From the NCBI GenBank assembly GCA_035222895.1, contig JAVYIG010007218.1:30001-94000 (forward strand): a DNA stretch of 64,000 nucleotides, read 5' to 3'. The translations under genes were made by a program, and so were the position numbers. This document shows, one piece after another, positions 54,301 through 58,954 of the stretch. The DNA comes from Strongylocentrotus droebachiensis. Its lineage: Eukaryota > Echinodermata > Echinoidea > Camarodonta > Strongylocentrotidae. The notes under the pieces were generated by a model. It did not search any database, was not told the origin of the DNA, and saw only the letters and a program-made list of their open reading frames with translations. The stretch's first letter is position 1; each line of letters begins with the position of its first letter.

Positions 54301-57300
54301 AATCAAAATTCCACAGTATTAACAAAACAATTAATTCCTTTGAAATTGTCATGACATAGCCACTATAAGGATTAGTTAAATGAAAAATGGTACGCGTTGA
54401 AAAAAAAAAATCAGTGTGAACAGATAAAAAACCAAAGACAATGATCCACTGCAGCATGTATCTAGAAAACTAGATTAAAAGAAGGATTCACTGCCGCGGG
54501 GGACATTTAGAATATCCCATGGCGCCATTTTCTCTACGCTAATCTTTGTCAATTAAGTATTCCAGAACCTATTCAAAGTACAATGTATATACCTGTGGAT
54601 AAGGAATCCTGATAATTGTGCTAGACTCACCGCGAGCACGTCCTTGAGATCTTCTTAGACTTCGAGTCATTTGAGTCATGAATGATTGACAAGCCGATGG
54701 ATGATGGTGATATCGACTTGTCAGGTTAATGAGGATGATCTATAGGTAAACCCAGAGTGATCCAAGACTTACCTGGTTAAGATTACACTGTGGTGTTTGT
54801 TTTAAGTCCCTCGATGTATCCAGAAGAAATGGAGACGCCTTGAAAATGGTTTCTTGGTGGAATATCACAATCTGAAGGATTAAAATGAAAATCTAAGAAA
54901 GTGGAGATTAAGTAGGCATGATGCACCAGTTCTTATAGTCAGAAGTTGCATTTCCGCATGAAGTCATATTGATTCCGTATCGGTGTAAACAAAAGTACAT
55001 TATACAAATATAAGAATTTTATCTTTATCAAAGAAAATTAAATGCAGGAGAAACAACAACAACACAATAAATATAAACCGTCAACAACAACAAAAACAAC
55101 AAAAAGTCAACTTTTAGCAACACGACATAAATCTCTCCGGTCTTAATATGGTTCGAACATTCACGTCAATACAGTTTCATAATTATCATTTATTCAAACA
55201 TGAGAGAAAGAGAATGGGTGAAGACATGCTATACTATTCTGAATGTAAACTTCATTATCATGATTCCAGATGGTTACCGACGCAATATCTCTATATGGAT
55301 TCTCACTGAGAGATGAAATATGAATACCATCATCGTATGTTACATCTAGTAAGGTTTTAATCTTTAAACAAAATTGAAAGAGTCCAAAGTGGAATCTAAA
55401 GGGAATGGTTTATCAGTTTTAAGTTAACTCGGCCAAAATCTAACAACACATAAAATGGGATCCTTAGATTATTTCAAACGCAATAATCAGTGTCTCCAAA
55501 GAAAACTGATTTAGATTATGATGATGATGGATGCATTTGCCCCAGATATATAATTCTTCCAAATGCTTTGTCTGTAGGTGGGCCTACTTATTTTGTTCAA
55601 CAACATTGGATACGAAATCATTTATTCTGCCTATTCCTTTTTGTTTAACACTTATTTTACTGTATGCTTCTTTTATATTTCTTACAGGTTACGTCATCGC
55701 CCTATTTGTGGTTTCCATAACAACGTGGATAACACTCGGGGGCGTATGTGTGGTGTGTAGCATCCGTAGGAGGCGCTATAAGTCTAAGATTGAATACAAA
55801 CGGTGAGTCAAGCATCAGGGGAAACCCCCTCCGCCTCCACCTCCTCCCACACAAACTTATGTTCTCTGTTTTATGTTCTCACATTAATTTTATGATCTTT
55901 TATTTTATTCCCTTTCGTCATCAGACATAATATTTGTTTTCCCTTACGGTTCAAAGTTCAAAAGCTTTGTAGTTAATCTCTTTTAGTTTCCCCACCTACG
56001 CGAGGTTAGAACATTCTTGTTATTGTATTTAATTCTCTTTTATATTCTTCACTGTGTATAACTCTAAGGGGAATCCCCAAACGAACTTGGACACATCAGT
56101 AGATGCCCCCTCCCCTAAGGCAAACGTTTACAACGCGTTTACTCGATCCTTTCTTTACATTTCTTTCTTTCTTTCCATGTTCTTTGTTTCTTTCTTTCCT
56201 TCTTTCTTTCTATCATTTCCTTCCTCTTTTAATTACTTGCCTTTTTAATTGTTTTTTTTAAACTTCAGAATAATCACATTGCTTCACTGTTCACCGGTCT
56301 TTAATCTTCATTCATTAATATCTTTACTGTTTCTTCTCTTCTTTCCAGCGATTCGGATTATTGTGAAGAATTAGACTCGGACGACGAGACAGAACTGGGG
56401 GCCAATAGCACACAACCTACAACAGGTAATCAACATGAGTACAACTATACTTTATTATCGTTGCCAATCTTTACAGATGAATTTCATGAAGCTTGAGTTA
56501 AAAGGATAGTAGTTTCGGTTAAATATGAACTTATATCGTACTGATTTCACTAGCTAGGAAATCATGATTGACGAGTTCTTTACAGAAACAAAATGAACGA
56601 TTCCAAAGCATGAAGAAACGTGTTTATTTTCGTGAATACTAACACAAAGAACATCCTATTATATTGTAAGTATCTCTAAATCTAACTTCACTTTAGCGAG
56701 ATTATTAACAAACAATTTACAATTTTGTTCATTCTTTACTTTAGTAACTACGGCATCCGAAATCAACACATCAGCAAACGAGTCCTCATTAACGCCGCCG
56801 CCATCTTTATTACCACCGCCACCGCCTCCACCAGCATCATTACCGCCGTCTTCATCACCATCACTACCCTTAAGACCACCAGATGCCAGTAAGCATCACG
56901 TCCGATTCGCCGGTAGCATCTCCACCCATTTCAACAACAGCCCCACTCATCGAGATCCTCCCATTCCCGATCCAGCCGACTCGAGGAGTCTCGAATCTTC
57001 AACCAGCAGTGACGGTTCGCATGTGTACCTAAACGTAGACCGCGAAGATTCCATGTATAGCATAGACTATTCACATCCTTACGAGTTTCTAACTGGCCAG
57101 GATGGGGAGAATGGAATCTTAGGAGGGAACGGGGAAGATCCACTTGAGATGTCCCCAGAGTGTTTTTTATTACAGTACATGGTCCAACGACAAATGAGGG
57201 CGCTGAACAATGCTCCACATGGCTATGTGAATGACTCCGTCGCGAAATGGCAAGATAGGAATATTAGCAAGAGGTTGTTTCCTTTTGGGCAGGTGCCGTT

Positions 57301-57817
57301 TCCAATGAACTCGAACACACCCGCAGCTGTGGTCGTCGGGGCAGCGGCTACCCGTGGTCGTAACGAAGCACGAGAGATCCTTCAAGCCGCGTTCCGACGA
57401 AACGGGAAACCAACAATCAAACCTAAACCAGATGTACTGAAACTCGCCCCAACCAGTAAAAAGACTGGCCCTCACCAAAGACTCCTCGAGACATCCGAGA
57501 GCTTAGAATCGGAAAGTGAACATATGTTTATCAATGGTTGCTCGTTAACGAATGGGACCAACAGACGGAATAATAATCCCGATTCGAGAATTGACTCAAA
57601 TAGTAATCCTAAAACGATATCGTGTCAGCAGCTTAGACCCATCGTTAAAGATAGAGCAGGATCAGTTCTAAGTCCATCAAAACTCAAAGATGAAGACGAC
57701 GAGGGCGAAGATATGTTCTCTCTTTCAGACGACCACATTTATGAGAACTCAAAAATTAGGAAACCATGCTACAGGTTCGCCAAATCGCGGAGTACAGATC
57801 AGTTGAGTTCTTGTTGA
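1925..57817 (+). CDS. Kringle/EGF single-pass receptor-like protein, whole gene (8 coding exons)
   Basis: Joined exons: 1925-2145, 28423-28484, 33394-33687, 44168-44385, 45278-45431, 55688-55802, 56349-56425, 56745-57817. All borders are GT/AG; junction phases 2,1,1,0,1,2,1 match on both sides, and the total is 2214 nt with a single terminal stop. The protein (about 737 aa) reads: signal peptide, EMI-like stub with a CC pair (81-82), kringle (98-190), EGF and laminin-EGF-like modules (200-263), cysteine-rich module (266-316), membrane span (about 318-342) followed by RRRR, then a cytoplasmic tail of about 390 aa. It is most likely a cell-surface receptor or adhesion molecule; I do not recognise a named orthologue. 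MEGF/PEAR-type receptors also combine EMI and EGF modules, but a kringle between them is not usual. Symmetrical phase-1 exons missed by eye could lengthen the ectodomain. Confidence 0.7.
2611..2618. promoter_or_regulatory. CRE-like palindrome TGACGTCA
   Basis: A perfect 8-bp TGACGTCA, the CREB/ATF core, lies about 470 bp inside intron 1, near the putative promoter. One such site is expected by chance roughly every 65 kb per window of random DNA, so this is only suggestive. Confidence 0.25.
3395..3408. promoter_or_regulatory. X-box-like RFX site
   Basis: GTTGCCTTGGTAAC matches the two-half-site RFX X-box pattern (GTTGCC, two spacer bases, GGTAAC). RFX proteins control ciliary genes in animals. 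It lies about 1.25 kb downstream of exon 1. A stronger, fully palindromic copy occurs at 43615 in the same gene. Confidence 0.35.
3849..3956. repeat. CA-rich simple repeat
   Basis: Interrupted ACAC / CACGCACA repeats with short unique spacers. No function is implied. Confidence 0.7.
6776..6862. repeat. CA-rich minisatellite, about 3 copies
   Basis: A unit of roughly 28 bp (GCGCACACACATTTACCCAC core) repeats about three times in tandem, with the third copy slightly changed. Confidence 0.75.
7489..7658. repeat. 170-bp foldback (inverted repeat) element
   Basis: Left arm starting CTCTTTTCATGAAATGAT and right arm ending ATCATTTCATGAAAAGAG are reverse complements with few mismatches. Pairing continues inwards for about 80 bp to the inner pair AACTTTATTGATC / GATCAATAAAGTT, leaving a loop of about 21 bp near 7568. 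This is probably a MITE or foldback element. Transcribed with intron 1, it would form a long hairpin. I see no coding content and no clear target duplication. Confidence 0.75.
13313..15065 (+). repeat. 5' LTR (1753 bp)
   Basis: Begins TGTAACCAGG and ends GAGGGCTACA. It is unusually long and mostly AT-rich. A TATA-like TCTATAAAG lies at about 13330, very near the left end. A 58-bp sequence occurs twice inside it (13488-13545 and 14952-15009). The short frame of 63 codons at 13631-13822 recurs unchanged in the other LTR and has no recognisable similarity. Confidence 0.95.
13488..15009 (+). repeat. 58-bp direct repeat inside the LTR flanking about 1.4 kb
   Basis: Copies at 13488-13545 and 14952-15009 both run from GCAGTCCGTGTCACGAG to CTGTTTTACAG. 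The first copy is followed by GTAATT and the second by ACTC, so the 1464-bp stretch 13546-15009 has intron-like borders (CAG|GTAATT ... TGTTTTACAG). The layout is equally explained by a tandem duplication or a recombination event that inserted a block into an ancestral LTR of about 290 bp. The same arrangement is in the 3' LTR. Confidence 0.8.
15068..15084 (+). other. Primer-binding site of the gypsy element
   Basis: TGGCGTAATCGGCAGGA starts two bases after the 5' LTR. TGG is the complement of the tRNA 3' CCA end, as in minus-strand primer sites. I do not assign the tRNA species from sequence alone. Confidence 0.7.
15085..15561 (+). other. Untranslated leader between PBS and gag
   Basis: About 480 bp between the primer site and gag. 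The first part is GC-richer and might contain packaging structure, the rest is AT-rich. A short frame that begins inside the LTR ends at 15262 and shows no similarity I recognise. Confidence 0.6.
15562..16587 (+). CDS. Gag polyprotein of the gypsy element
   Basis: 341 aa. The N-terminal two thirds looks like a retrotransposon capsid: VEDWARDIEYFF near residue 50, then a helical region with a YGD / FYERTQRNGESAQSYA segment near 110-135 and a basic REEVRRIARERH near 196. A zinc knuckle follows: C287, C290, H295, C300 in CX2CX4HX4C spacing, the nucleocapsid RNA-binding motif. Gag forms the cytoplasmic particle that packages element RNA. Start chosen at the first ATG after the leader. The frame overlaps pol by 160 nt, and its stop at 16585-16587 lies within the loop of the frameshift stem. 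Confidence 0.95.
   Translation: MATRAEPTLMFDNPLNLSAQPDVPPTITGPALTQVRGVPIFNGRESKISVEDWARDIEYFFVASHTPPSLQYSTIVRNLGGEARRLILNLPLEEQTAADALEELKEEYGDAPTEDPFAAFYERTQRNGESAQSYAIALQSLFQDIQREFPTAVSEAQRDSVMCTQFMRGLREEDLRLRLAPMRPRVMTFRNLREEVRRIARERHTKARRPATVYAHQSSNNPDESQGRLAQISKNTEDVLRLVSDIRDQQGRTDERVASLERRLKALEVQEPAASTRPSSTHPSSDCWECGQKGHWVRDCPNRRSTPHNRRRAPTSSDITGSQGDALHQASHLNGFGPHRS
16428..21059 (+). CDS. Pol polyprotein: protease, RT, RNase H, integrase
   Basis: 1543 codons open; the part after about 16560 is what frameshifting would add to Gag. Visible in order (numbered from 16428): NNSLP-rich linker (66-80); aspartic protease with LIDSGS, catalytic D115; a beta-rich spacer (about 240-340); RT with LDLTSGYWQV (D501) and YLDD at 563-566; RNase H with LEVDASGSG (D722) and TDNNPL; integrase with an HHCC zinc-binding region near 1000-1040 and catalytic D1056, D1115, E1151, the last two exactly 35 residues apart; a C-terminal region with PGDRVLV and PYIV; then a P/D/S-rich tail ending in a basic RRSGRTRRP segment. 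It copies element RNA into cDNA and integrates it. No inactivating break is seen. The ATG at the frame start overlaps gag and is probably not used. Confidence 0.96.
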   Translation: MRPEGALGERLPKSEEHSPQSEESPDQFGHNRQPRRRPTPSESFKRVRPAPKLKKGSAGKINLNNSLPNNSLSNNSLPSSSIQQIRIDPELIPVIGPTNLDTVVINGVPASTLIDSGSQVTTVSSSFISSHPSLCILSPTPSPVQIRGAGSHPLAHGGVILLEVECLGRTYSKVPAFIVPPGSYGPGVDALVGTNLIRLAQQDQVRLHGATYLQVVERQNKAWSAACSAIESRRPGDARGNLGIAVHRGRGRRIEPGSEVEVMCQVARNCPSCTAIVEPIGHSTKGSRMMVGRTLVDASPGCYIPIRVLNVSDRPITIGKNVPLAQLFLVCAIEEASKNQLTPPSGPSPLLAQTSASFPELDLASSPITPEEKLRLEHLLAEYSDVFSQHDFDYGLAKDIEHDIPLVDEDPFRLPYRRIPPAQFQEVRRHIQEMEQAGVIKKSHSPYASPIVVVRKKDDSIRLCIDYRHLNGKTRRDAFPMPRIDEALDALGNAKYFTTLDLTSGYWQVKVAEKDRPKTAFTTPMGLFECIRMPFGLQNAPATFQRLMTSCLGDQQFESLLIYLDDIIVFSSSFDDHLDRLTLVFNRLRQQGLKLKPRKCHLLQTKVKYLGHVISQEGIETDPEKTSSVTDWPRPKTSKDVRRFLGFTGYYRRFVPGYAKTAKPLFQLTEGGGRRKSTRKPLPPFNWTGECEAAFELLKSKLTSPPVLGFPDFETPFLLEVDASGSGLGAVISQLQDGKKRVIAFASKALTPSESKYPAHKLEFLGLKWAVVDKFREYLLGRRFHVLTDNNPLLYVTSSAKLDATGQRWVAALADFDFSVEYRSGRLNAAADALSRLPEASAGVPTQDVQVDCSHLAVSAVLQGGLQPSGFVHPTALQLAAGASNPGNQGESETGTPSIDIIPVETIARQQRSDPDLSVVMPYVERGSKPTKQEFQVCSPDAKLILRQYQRLELKSGVLHRRYQDSAGALRHQLLLPRCHHKLVLGHLHDDVGHPGAERTLDNLRQRFFWARMAQDVHAWCTTCRRCCLRKTPTSGNRAPLSSIHTSEPLELVCIDFLKLDKSKGGYENVLVVTDHFTRYAQAYPTRDQLATTVAKTLWDNFFVHYGFPRRIHADQGRNFESHLIAELCKVAGIKKSRTTAYHPQGNGTTERFNRTLINMIGTLDPSQKASWKDHLGHLTHAYNATKHESTGYAPFHFMFGRHPNLPVDVIFGIPSQSEDVGYEDYVTRFREGLRAAYDLAAGKSRLAKDRQKVQFDKKAKLTSLLPGDRVLVMDKSTGGQKLADKWESTPYIVLSKHPELPVYVVQRPDTKRERTVHRNLLTPCMFLPLEETTPKPNIATNRPKADQTEGPKMDSSHNEETEDLLLRVPEVIGPARAHHDRHQGTGRVPILPEGVEYPRRPAEDPPSIIDLTPADPPIDTPPITDPHPIDDLPSSDDLPPSDNPTPCDDSSLAQEPPPSNNQHPLDNLPSSGEQTPTEDLDDGTPIRRSGRTRRPVERLQYNTLGHLLNLSVYQTKLEAGKKLWARWKSPGMNIARAKLGMV
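16557..16604 (+). promoter_or_regulatory. -1 programmed ribosomal frameshift signal
   Basis: The heptamer TTTAAAC at 16557-16563 is phased T TTA AAC in the gag frame (codons 333-334), the classic X XXY YYZ shape. A 7-nt spacer follows, then an 8-bp GC-rich perfect stem, GCCCGCAC at 16571-16578 with GTGCGGGC at 16597-16604, and an 18-nt loop containing the gag stop. The pol frame is -1 relative to gag (15562 is 1 mod 3, 16428 is 0 mod 3). So position, phase, spacer and direction all agree. A downstream pseudoknot partner is possible but not obvious. Confidence 0.85.
21060..21178 (+). other. Short non-coding gap between pol and the polypurine tract
   Basis: AT-rich, with an AATAAA at about 21141. 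There is no room for an envelope gene. Confidence 0.6.
21179..21191 (+). other. Polypurine tract
   Basis: AAGGAAGGGAGAG directly abuts the TG of the 3' LTR, the expected plus-strand primer of an LTR retrotransposon. Confidence 0.85.
21192..23316 (+). repeat. 3' LTR (2125 bp, with internal duplication)
   Basis: Same ends as the 5' LTR (TGTAACCAGG to GAGGGCTACA) and same sequence wherever I compared them, offset 7879. It is 372 bp longer because of the tandem duplication at 22499-23242. It carries the same pair of 58-bp direct repeats, and the duplication adds part of a third copy. Confidence 0.95.
22499..23242 (+). repeat. 372-bp tandem duplication within the 3' LTR
   Basis: 22499-22870 is repeated at 22871-23242. 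TCGTCT stands at 22499, 22871 and 23243, giving 6 bp of microhomology at the junction, where the right end of the internal 58-bp repeat is joined back to an upstream TCGTCTTG. The 5' LTR has only one copy. Because both LTRs are normally made from one template, the duplication most likely arose after integration, or is an assembly artefact. Confidence 0.9.
23317..27749 (+). other. Intron 1 downstream of the gypsy element
   Basis: About 4.4 kb of AT-rich DNA. The first bases CTTT are the target duplication. I find no supported coding segment or structured RNA here. Confidence 0.5.
27800..27833. repeat. Two adjacent short palindromes
   Basis: TTGCCATTGATGGCAA (27800-27815) and TTACCATCAATGGTAA (27818-27833) are each inverted repeats with a 2-bp centre and also pair with each other. 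They resemble the ends of the small MITE at 28682 and may be part of a related element. Confidence 0.55.
28423..28484 (+). CDS. Receptor exon 2: end of an EMI-like domain
   Basis: 62 bp between TTTCATTTCAG and G|GTAAGC. Encodes residues 74-94, with a CC-x-G-W motif (C81, C82, W85) and a further cysteine at 92. The CC-x-G-(W/Y/F) arrangement followed by a cysteine about 8 residues later is the signature end of EMI domains in MEGF/PEAR and emilin proteins. Only this end is visible; the upstream cysteines that a complete EMI domain should have are reduced to one in exon 1. Either the domain is truncated or an exon is missed. Confidence 0.75.
28485..33393 (+). other. Intron 2 of the receptor gene
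   Basis: 4.9 kb. It contains the small MITE at 28682-28818, a short C run near 30830, a CA-rich stretch at 31106-31125, and at about 30345-30363 a fragment TGGCTACGCCCCTG that looks like a transposon terminus. Nothing coding is supported. Confidence 0.6.
28682..28818. mobile_element. Small MITE-like element (137 bp)
   Basis: Terminal inverted repeats: CATCCAAACAACTACCATTGG at the left pairs with CCAGTGGTAGTTGTTTAAGATG at the right, 18-19 matches over 22. The interior is AT-rich and non-coding. I could not fix a target-site duplication. Confidence 0.6.
33394..33687 (+). CDS. Receptor exon 3: kringle domain
   Basis: A 294-bp, phase 1-1 exon that carries one complete kringle (residues 98-190). 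The six cysteines are C98, C120, C153, C165, C181 and C190. Diagnostic segments are DYHGFVNKT near the start, CVPW, NCRNP, PWCF and WEYCDV. Kringles are disulphide-stapled protein and ligand-binding folds known from plasminogen, HGF, ROR and KREMEN. Being one symmetrical exon, it is a shuffled module. Acceptor TCTCTGCAG and donor G|GTGAGT are both strong. GC content is clearly higher than in the surrounding introns. Confidence 0.95.
33818..33912. repeat. (AT)n then (GA)n microsatellite
   Basis: A short TATATA run followed by about 90 bp of GAGA repeats, only 130 bp behind the kringle exon donor. Confidence 0.85.
34734..34752. repeat. Poly-G run (19 bases)
   Basis: Uninterrupted guanines. Runs like this are error-prone in sequencing and assembly, so the exact length is uncertain. 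Confidence 0.9.
35219..35260. repeat. (TG)n microsatellite
   Basis: About 40 bp of TGTG with a few CG interruptions. Confidence 0.85.
36224..36254. repeat. (CT)n microsatellite
   Basis: About 30 bp of uninterrupted CT repeats. Confidence 0.85.
38860..39203. mobile_element. Decayed non-autonomous DNA transposon
   Basis: The left end CAGTGGTGGAATC and the right end GGACCCGCCAATG resemble diverged terminal repeats of the common CAGTGGCGGATCCAGG type. The interior at about 39015-39130 includes TATATAGCGCTC and CTAAGCGCTT, a motif pair seen in dispersed repeats of many marine invertebrates. There is no coding capacity. Boundaries are approximate. Confidence 0.5.
39407..39472. repeat. (CA)n / CACACG microsatellite
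   Basis: About 65 bp of CACACG and CACACA repeats. Confidence 0.85.
40216..40455. repeat. (GA)n microsatellite and purine-rich tract
   Basis: GAGA repeats to about 40310, followed by irregular purine-rich sequence. The minus-strand serine/leucine/phenylalanine frames here are artefacts of it. Confidence 0.85.
42266..42445. repeat. (CT)n pyrimidine-rich tract
   Basis: Two CT runs separated by CAAACGCAAA, then irregular pyrimidine-rich DNA. It is complementary in composition to the GA tract at 42797 about 500 bp away. Confidence 0.85.
42797..42958. repeat. (GA)n / GACA purine-rich tract
   Basis: GAGA repeats passing into GACAGA repeats. Confidence 0.85.
43615..43628. promoter_or_regulatory. 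Palindromic X-box (RFX) site
   Basis: GTTGCCATGGCAAC is a perfect 14-bp palindrome that matches the canonical RFX X-box. It lies in a GC-richer patch about 540 bp upstream of exon 4, so it could be an intronic enhancer or an internal promoter element. A related site lies in intron 1 at 3395. Binding is inferred, not shown. Confidence 0.45.
44168..44385 (+). CDS. Receptor exon 4: EGF-like plus laminin-EGF-like modules
   Basis: 218 bp, acceptor CCTCCACAG, donor GAG|GTGGGT, phase 1 to 0. Residues 200-229 form a six-cysteine EGF-like unit (CGQVTC, NRGQIC, SCGC, GYQGPRC). Residues 233-263 start a second, laminin-type EGF repeat of the MEGF/PEAR kind (CGRGRYGVNC, CPCSHHEAC, GTC) which lacks its last cysteine loop before the exon ends. 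Such repeats are extracellular ligand-binding or spacer modules. The frame is open only over the exon. Confidence 0.92.
44386..45277 (+). other. Intron 4 of the receptor gene
   Basis: 892 bp of AT-rich DNA between GTGGGT and ATCTTAG. I see no feature of note. Confidence 0.75.
45278..45431 (+). CDS. Receptor exon 5: acidic and cysteine-rich juxtamembrane segment
   Basis: 154 bp, phase 0 to 1, donor CCAG|GTGAGT. It encodes residues 266-316: an acidic start (DDSDGDE), a linker with RPYDRLPPGNGT (N-T sequon), then six closely spaced cysteines ending CALDGGTCKCP. It resembles a partial EGF-like fold that would sit just outside the membrane. I do not recognise it as a named domain. Confidence 0.82.
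46064..46086. repeat. Poly-G run (23 bases)
   Basis: Uninterrupted guanines just inside the left end of the hAT-like element; length is uncertain in any assembly. Confidence 0.9.
46405..47990. repeat. Tandem array of about 14 copies, period about 113 bp
   Basis: Each unit starts with a pyrimidine-rich CCCCCTC(C/T), then CGCGCGAAGCGCG (a GC-rich palindrome with a 3-base centre), GAAGCTTTGACGTTTC, an AT-rich part with ATTATTAGAGAAAGA, GACGATTCGTCGTACCG, TTTTCGACTCTTAAT and a spacer to ATTCAGTTT. The core occurs near 46413, 46525, 46640, 46752, 46861, 46978, 47094, 47210, 47325, 47440, 47557, 47667, 47783 and 47880. Neighbouring units around 46.9-47.5 kb are most alike, suggesting recent local amplification. 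Confidence 0.88.
48280..48610. repeat. Long polypyrimidine tract
   Basis: About 330 bp of almost pure C/T on the + strand (TTTTC, CTTTC blocks) near the right end of the hAT-like element. It causes the long serine/phenylalanine and lysine/glutamate frames on both strands. Mirror symmetry would allow triplex DNA. Confidence 0.85.
50177..52210 (-). mobile_element. Degenerate non-LTR retrotransposon (LINE), minus strand
   Basis: Read on the minus strand: RT motif SGAPQGSILGPL at 51950-51988, YADD at 51369-51380, then KYLGVTLDQSLSW, then a conserved C-terminal region (LLKHLYYSLMLPHIDYC, RINYHYCIFVYKILNN) to a stop at 50566. The 3' tail to about 50177 has a GACTACCCTGTTTTTAGAT segment followed by AATAAATAAATAA, the usual end of CR1/L2-like LINEs. 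The 5' part is missing or unrecognisable beyond about 52210. Clade is inferred only. Confidence 0.88.
50566..52072 (-). pseudogene. Broken LINE reverse transcriptase
   Basis: Three separated frames. 51815-52072 has the GAPQGSILGPL region, then the similarity stops at about 51940. About 430 bp of unrelated sequence intervene before the YADD-bearing frame 51099-51473. That frame is broken by a single-base shift at about 51115 (SWTPHI...), after which frame 50566-51120 continues the RT C-terminal region. The extra sequence could be a further insertion. It cannot encode an active enzyme. Confidence 0.85.
52797..52812. repeat. Poly-C run (16 bases)
   Basis: Uninterrupted cytosines in intron 5; exact length uncertain. 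Confidence 0.9.
55688..55802 (+). CDS. Receptor exon 6: transmembrane segment
   Basis: 115 bp, acceptor TTTCTTACAG, donor CG|GTGAGT, phase 1 to 2. It encodes residues 317-355 with one hydrophobic span, about 318-342 (YVIALFVVS to VCVVCSI), followed at once by RRRRYKSK. Positive residues on the inner side after a cleaved signal fix a type I topology: modules of exons 2-5 outside, exons 7-8 in the cytoplasm. Cysteines in the inner half of the span could be palmitoylated. Confidence 0.92.
55803..56348 (+). other. Intron 6 of the receptor gene
   Basis: 546 bp, T-rich, with a TTTCTTTC run near 56160-56200. Nothing else noted. Confidence 0.8.
56349..56425 (+). CDS. Receptor exon 7: acidic juxtamembrane tail
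   Basis: 77 bp, acceptor CTTTCCAG, donor CAG|GTAATC, phase 2 to 1. It encodes residues 355-380, with a strongly acidic DSDYCEELDSDDETELG. S and T residues in D/E context are casein kinase 2-like. It joins the span to the long tail. Confidence 0.85.
56426..56744 (+). other. Intron 7 of the receptor gene
   Basis: 319 bp, AT-rich, acceptor TTTACTTTAG. Nothing noted. Confidence 0.8.
56745..57817 (+). CDS. Receptor exon 8: cytoplasmic tail and stop
   Basis: Terminal coding exon, 1073 bp, ending TGA at 57815-57817. Residues 381-737. In order: a proline-rich stretch at about 398-430 with a run of seven prolines (SH3/EVH1/WW-type ligand), an acidic and tyrosine-rich part with Y475 in YLNV and a nearby MYSIDYSHPYEF cluster, a region with Y541 in YVND, a basic low-complexity middle with many S/T, and Y713 in HIYENS near the end. 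The three Y-x-N sites fit the Grb2 SH2 consensus (pYxN). No kinase or other enzymatic domain is present. The tail probably acts as a scaffold for cytoplasmic adaptors. Confidence 0.88.
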
Positions 57818-58063
57818 TAAACCCTTCTTTTTGCTACATTTCAACCATAATCAGCAATGAACAACAATTTTCTCCTCCATCTGAGGAAATTAAGAGAAGG
57901 ATTCTATGGAGGAAAACGTTCCAGAAAATAAGGCCGGCATGGGGAGGGTGTAAGGGGAGGGTGTGGGATGGAGTCATATCATCTTCTTTTCATGTTGCCT
58001 TCTTTCCCTTCGTTGCTTTCTATATATTTCCGTATTTTACTTTAGGTCCTTTTTTACCTTTCT

Positions 58064-58436
58064 AGGACACCTACCCCTGGACATCCACCCCCGGATAACC
58101 ACCCCCAGTCAACTACCCCCTAGGACAACTACCCCCTGGGACAACTACCCCCCAGAAAACTACCACCCGGACAACTACCCCCTAGGACATCTACCCCCGG
58201 ACAACTACCCCCAGACAAATACCCCCTACAACAACCATACTCTAGGACAACTATCCCCCGTACAACTATCCTATGGGGTAGTTGTCTGGGGGTAGTTGTC
58301 CGGGGTAGCTGTCCCGAGCGTAGTTGTCCTAGAGGGTGGTTGCCCTAGGGGGTAGCTGTCCTAGGGTTTGTTGTCCTAGGGGGTAGTTGATTGGGGGTGG
58401 TTATCCGGGGGTGGATGTCCAGGGGGTAACTGTCCC
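58064..58436. repeat. Foldback minisatellite of the GGACAACTACCCCC type
   Basis: The left half (58064 to about 58268) is a tandem run of about 14-bp units like GGACAACTACCCCCTA. The right half (about 58274-58436) is the same in inverse, GGGGTAGTTGTCC. The outer 50 bp pair almost perfectly (CTGGACATCCACCCCCGG with CCGGGGGTGGATGTCCAG). The right arm has many G4-5 blocks spaced by about 9-10 bases, so quadruplexes are possible on the + strand. It lies inside the predicted 3' UTR. Confidence 0.9.
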
Positions 58437-58954
58437 GATATGCTTTTCGACATGTTGTGTGTGCTCCAGCTACGAAGATGCGTTTTACTCTTGATTAATC
58501 AAAAATGAGAAGAAGAAAAGAATGGATAACATTTCCATACTACTTATCTCATGCTAATTGCATAACACTGATCAAATGAATAAGACTTGTTATATATGTT
58601 TAAGTTAAAGTAAATCCTCAATATCATGTAAAGATATAAAAGCCATAGTAAAAACACATCATAAGTATAGAGCAGTGTTCAGCTAAATGTATGGTCAAAT
58701 ATATTTATATTTCATATTAATTCGTGTTTGGTGATAATTATTTCCTATCTTTATATTGATAATCATCAACGGCATGAGGCTACTTATCTTCTCAAATCTC
58801 TTTTGTTCGTTATTAGTTCATTAATCTAAGGAATTATTATTTTATCATTCCATTCTGAATATCGGTGTCTGTCTTTATAATTGTTCACTTCTCTTTGTCA
58901 TCCTCCGCTGTCTCTCTTAAATTTGTCTATATTGGTTTCATAAGATTGTGTCTG

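Larger units (their letters stand above)
45432..55687 (+). other. Intron 5 of the receptor gene (10.3 kb)
   Basis: Contains the hAT-like element 46037-48691, the LINE fragment 50177-52210 and a 16-base C run at 52797-52812. The remainder (45432-46036, 48700-50176, 52211-55687) is AT-rich and shows no supported gene. Phases 1 and 1 at its ends mean that an additional symmetrical exon could be hidden without breaking the frame. Confidence 0.6.
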
